A stretch of DNA of 14,939 nt from an uncultured Candidatus Saccharibacteria bacterium (GTDB taxonomy: Bacteria > Patescibacteriota > Saccharimonadia > Saccharimonadales > UBA4665): assembly GCA_903891235.1 (NCBI GenBank), contig CAITDW010000238.1:1-14939 (forward strand). Reading direction: 5' to 3'. Below the pieces are notes generated by a model. The model did no database searches. It had not been told where the DNA came from and worked only from the letters and a program-made list of their open reading frames with translations. Below, in pieces: positions 13,623 through 14,939 of the stretch. The position numbers and the translations under genes were made by a program. The first letter of the stretch is position 1, and every line of letters begins with the position of its first letter.

Positions 13623-13653
13623 ATTATGACAGAATTGGCCTGTTTTGCCAATT
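13623..13653 (-). promoter_or_regulatory. Crp-like gene promoter with overlapping operator dyad
   Basis: On the minus strand, TTGGCA (13651-13646), a 17-bp spacer and CATAAT (13628-13623) form a promoter whose start would fall on the ATG at 13616. A perfect inverted repeat, AATTGGC and GCCAATT around 7 bases (13633-13653), covers the -35 box and much of the spacer, so a bound dimer would block RNA polymerase. Autoregulation is possible but the dyad is not a Crp consensus. Confidence 0.65.
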
Positions 13654-13712
13654 GAGTGATTTTTGTCTCTAAAATTTAGTGCGTTAATTAACATACTAGA
13701 CCATCTCAAATA

Positions 13713-13745
13713 GACTATTATGTAATTACTAAGGAGGTAATAGTC
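13713..13745 (+). promoter_or_regulatory. Hairpin with ribosome binding site in its loop
   Basis: GACTATTA (13713-13720) and TAATAGTC (13738-13745) are perfect inverted copies, and the right arm ends directly before the ATG at 13746. The 17-base loop contains AAGGAGG (13731-13737). A second, exclusive pairing is ATTAC (13725-13729) with GTAAT (13737-13741). The two could alternate and change ribosome access; as DNA the dyad could be an operator. Confidence 0.6.
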
Positions 13746-14486
13746 ATGGTAAGTTTAAATATAATAGACGAACAATTAAGACAGACTGGACACCGAATTG
13801 GACTTTGGGGAAGGTCTGAAATAAGAGAGCTTTGCAATATTTTGCTCCCTGGGGAAGAAATTACAGATTGTGTGAATGGTCACTATTTTAATGGCTTTGC
13901 GTTATTATGCGCTACTAACCAGAGAATTATCTTAGTTGATGTGAAACCGATGTTTATGACACTAGAGGATATAAGATATGACATGATTGCGGAAATAGAT
14001 TATTCGCATAGATTATTTGATTCTACTGTCAAGATATTCACTCCAACCAAGAAATTATATTTTACTTCTTGGAATGTAACTAGGCTTAGAAGACTCGCAA
14101 TGAATTCACAAAAACATGTTTTAGCCATAAGACAATTTCAAGCAAATAATACATTTACCTCAAATTTGAATTATCAGAATTTACAAAATATAGGGCAAAC
14201 TAATACTCTGAGAAGTCAGCCTGTAACTTTAGAAAAAGCTAATTATGTAAGTAACATAGAACAACCATTGCCACTCACTAAGAATGCTATGAACAATCTT
14301 TCATTAGCTGCTCTGGCTGTAAATAGTTCATTGTCTAGTAAGGATTCTGATATCACCGAAGTGATGCGAAATCCATTGCCAGCAATCAATAATGGAATTG
14401 CATATCCGGCTAATTCATTTGTAAAAAATTCGTTCACTTATAGGAATAGGTCTTGGCCAAGAAAAGGTCTCATACCTAAACGTTGA
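13746..14486 (+). CDS. PH-like domain protein with disordered tail
   Basis: The 246-residue protein has a helical lead (1-33), a bacterial PH-like domain of the YokE/bPH_3 kind (about 34-118: LLPGEEITDCVNGHYFNGFALLCATNQRIILVD then the strand VKIFTPTKKLYFTSW and a final helix) and an Asn/Ser-rich tail (about 131-246) ending in a basic segment (RNRSWPRKGLIPKR). The phrase ATNQRIILVD is typical of this domain. There is no signal peptide or membrane helix. A near-perfect AAGGAGGT site 7 bases before the ATG fixes the start and implies strong translation when open. It diverges from the Crp-like gene across 129 bp, so that regulator may control it. Its end overlaps ychF by 11 bp. The function is unknown; the PH assignment is by pattern. 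Confidence 0.8.
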   Translation: MVSLNIIDEQLRQTGHRIGLWGRSEIRELCNILLPGEEITDCVNGHYFNGFALLCATNQRIILVDVKPMFMTLEDIRYDMIAEIDYSHRLFDSTVKIFTPTKKLYFTSWNVTRLRRLAMNSQKHVLAIRQFQANNTFTSNLNYQNLQNIGQTNTLRSQPVTLEKANYVSNIEQPLPLTKNAMNNLSLAALAVNSSLSSKDSDITEVMRNPLPAINNGIAYPANSFVKNSFTYRNRSWPRKGLIPKR

Positions 14487-14937
14487 ATTTAAATTCAACT
14501 ACATCGTCTGGCTGCATAATATAAGCTTTGCCTTCGGTTCTCACTTTACCTTGAGAACGAGCAGTCTGCAATGAACCGGATTCTATTAGTAATGGATAGT
14601 CTACAATGTCAGCAGCAATAAAGCCTTTTTCAAAGTCGCCATGGATCACTCCAGCTGCTTTGGGGGCTGTATCGCCGGCATGAATGGTCCAAGCTCTAAC
14701 TTCTTTTTCTCCGGCCGTTAGATAGCTTTGTAGACCTAAGGCTTTATAAGCACATTTAATAAGACTTGACAGTCCATTTTCTGTTTGACCGTAACTTGCA
14801 AGCAGTTCATTGGCATCATATTTATCTAGTTCTCGTAGTTCATTTTCTAGCTTGGCACTAATAAATACAACCTCATATCCAGGTACTAATTTTTTCAGCT
14901 CGGTCTGTTTTGAATCGTTGTTAAGATCGGTGTCATC
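14476..14937 (-). CDS. ychF: Ribosome-binding ATPase/GTPase YchF, C-terminal part
   Basis: This frame enters from the right edge and has no start in the window; 153 residues are visible. They match the end of YchF/OLA1: VVFISAKLENELREL (the helix-rich region after the G-domain's SAK motif), GLSSLIKCAYKALGL, then the TGS domain with the signature LTAGEKEVRAWTIHAGDTAP, GVIHGDFEKGFIAAD and GKVRTEGKAYIMQPDDVVEF, ending FKFNV. YchF is an Obg-family NTPase of about 363 residues that prefers ATP and binds the ribosome. The nucleotide-binding half lies outside the window. The stop overlaps the end of the convergent PH-domain gene by 11 bp. Confidence 0.95.
   Translation of the reverse strand, partial: DDTDLNNDSKQTELKKLVPGYEVVFISAKLENELRELDKYDANELLASYGQTENGLSSLIKCAYKALGLQSYLTAGEKEVRAWTIHAGDTAPKAAGVIHGDFEKGFIAADIVDYPLLIESGSLQTARSQGKVRTEGKAYIMQPDDVVEFKFNV
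14482..14499. repeat. 18-bp perfect palindrome at convergent gene ends
   Basis: GTTGAATTTAAATTCAAC is its own reverse complement. It covers the PH gene stop codon and the last ychF codons, where two transcripts meet. There is no U tract, so termination is only a possibility; it also encodes conserved YchF residues and may be chance. Confidence 0.7.
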
Positions 14938-14939
14938 AA

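Noticed and set aside
13617..13709. 31-residue N-terminal extension of the Crp-like regulator
   Set aside because: No family similarity, and the promoter and operator dyad lie inside it; the ATG at 13616 fits the family length.
12963..14486. Defence or mobile-element island at the regulator and PH-domain pair
   Set aside because: No integrase, transposase, nuclease, toxin or flanking repeats; base usage looks like the neighbours.

Overview
The window is a compact, AT-rich bacterial chromosome segment. Thirteen genes read left to right; one regulator gene and a partial GTPase gene read right to left. The organism is probably a reduced-genome member of the Candidate Phyla Radiation, most likely Saccharibacteria (TM7). 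That call rests on an overall impression, not a database match: short gaps, pared-down versions of core proteins (TlyA without its S4 domain, a UDG without its Fe-S cysteines, an NrnA-position DHH protein without its catalytic residues), no ribF between truB and rpsO, and normal use of TGA as stop, which argues against SR1/Gracilibacteria. No tRNA, rRNA, CRISPR array, insertion sequence or phage gene was seen. No stretch over 300 bases lacks a gene; the longest gaps are 243 bp (8147-8389) and 199 bp (3038-3236).

Region 1 (1-5360) is a shrunken nusA-infB-rbfA-nrnA-truB-ribF-rpsO-pnp type neighbourhood. It starts with a left-truncated DHH-like protein with long disordered segments, then truB, rpsO with its own promoter, and pnp. 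The rpsO-pnp gap is rich in RNA structure, as in bacteria where PNPase controls its own synthesis. Region 2 (5361-8146) holds a tiny two-helix membrane protein, a family 4-like uracil-DNA glycosylase and RNase J. With PNPase, RNase J gives this segment two central RNA decay nucleases.

Region 3 (8147-10561) is a regulatory gap followed by ftsK. The gap has three inverted repeats, a repeated TGCTTA word, a perfect-consensus sigma-70 promoter, and a second promoter whose predicted start coincides with the ftsK start codon. Region 4 (10562-12972) is the rpsF-ssb-rpsR cluster behind a strong promoter, followed by efp and a short tlyA.

Region 5 (12963-14939) holds a Crp-like regulator on the minus strand, divergent from a PH-domain protein whose ribosome binding site lies in the loop of a perfect inverted repeat. 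The 3' part of ychF on the minus strand closes the window. Both convergent gene pairs overlap tail to tail by 10-11 bp.

Most genes are housekeeping. No defence system or novel cassette is evident. The points worth following are the decayed or trimmed enzymes (DHH, UDG, TlyA), the unusual EF-P loop, the likely leaderless genes, and the structured control regions ahead of pnp, ftsK, crp and the PH gene.
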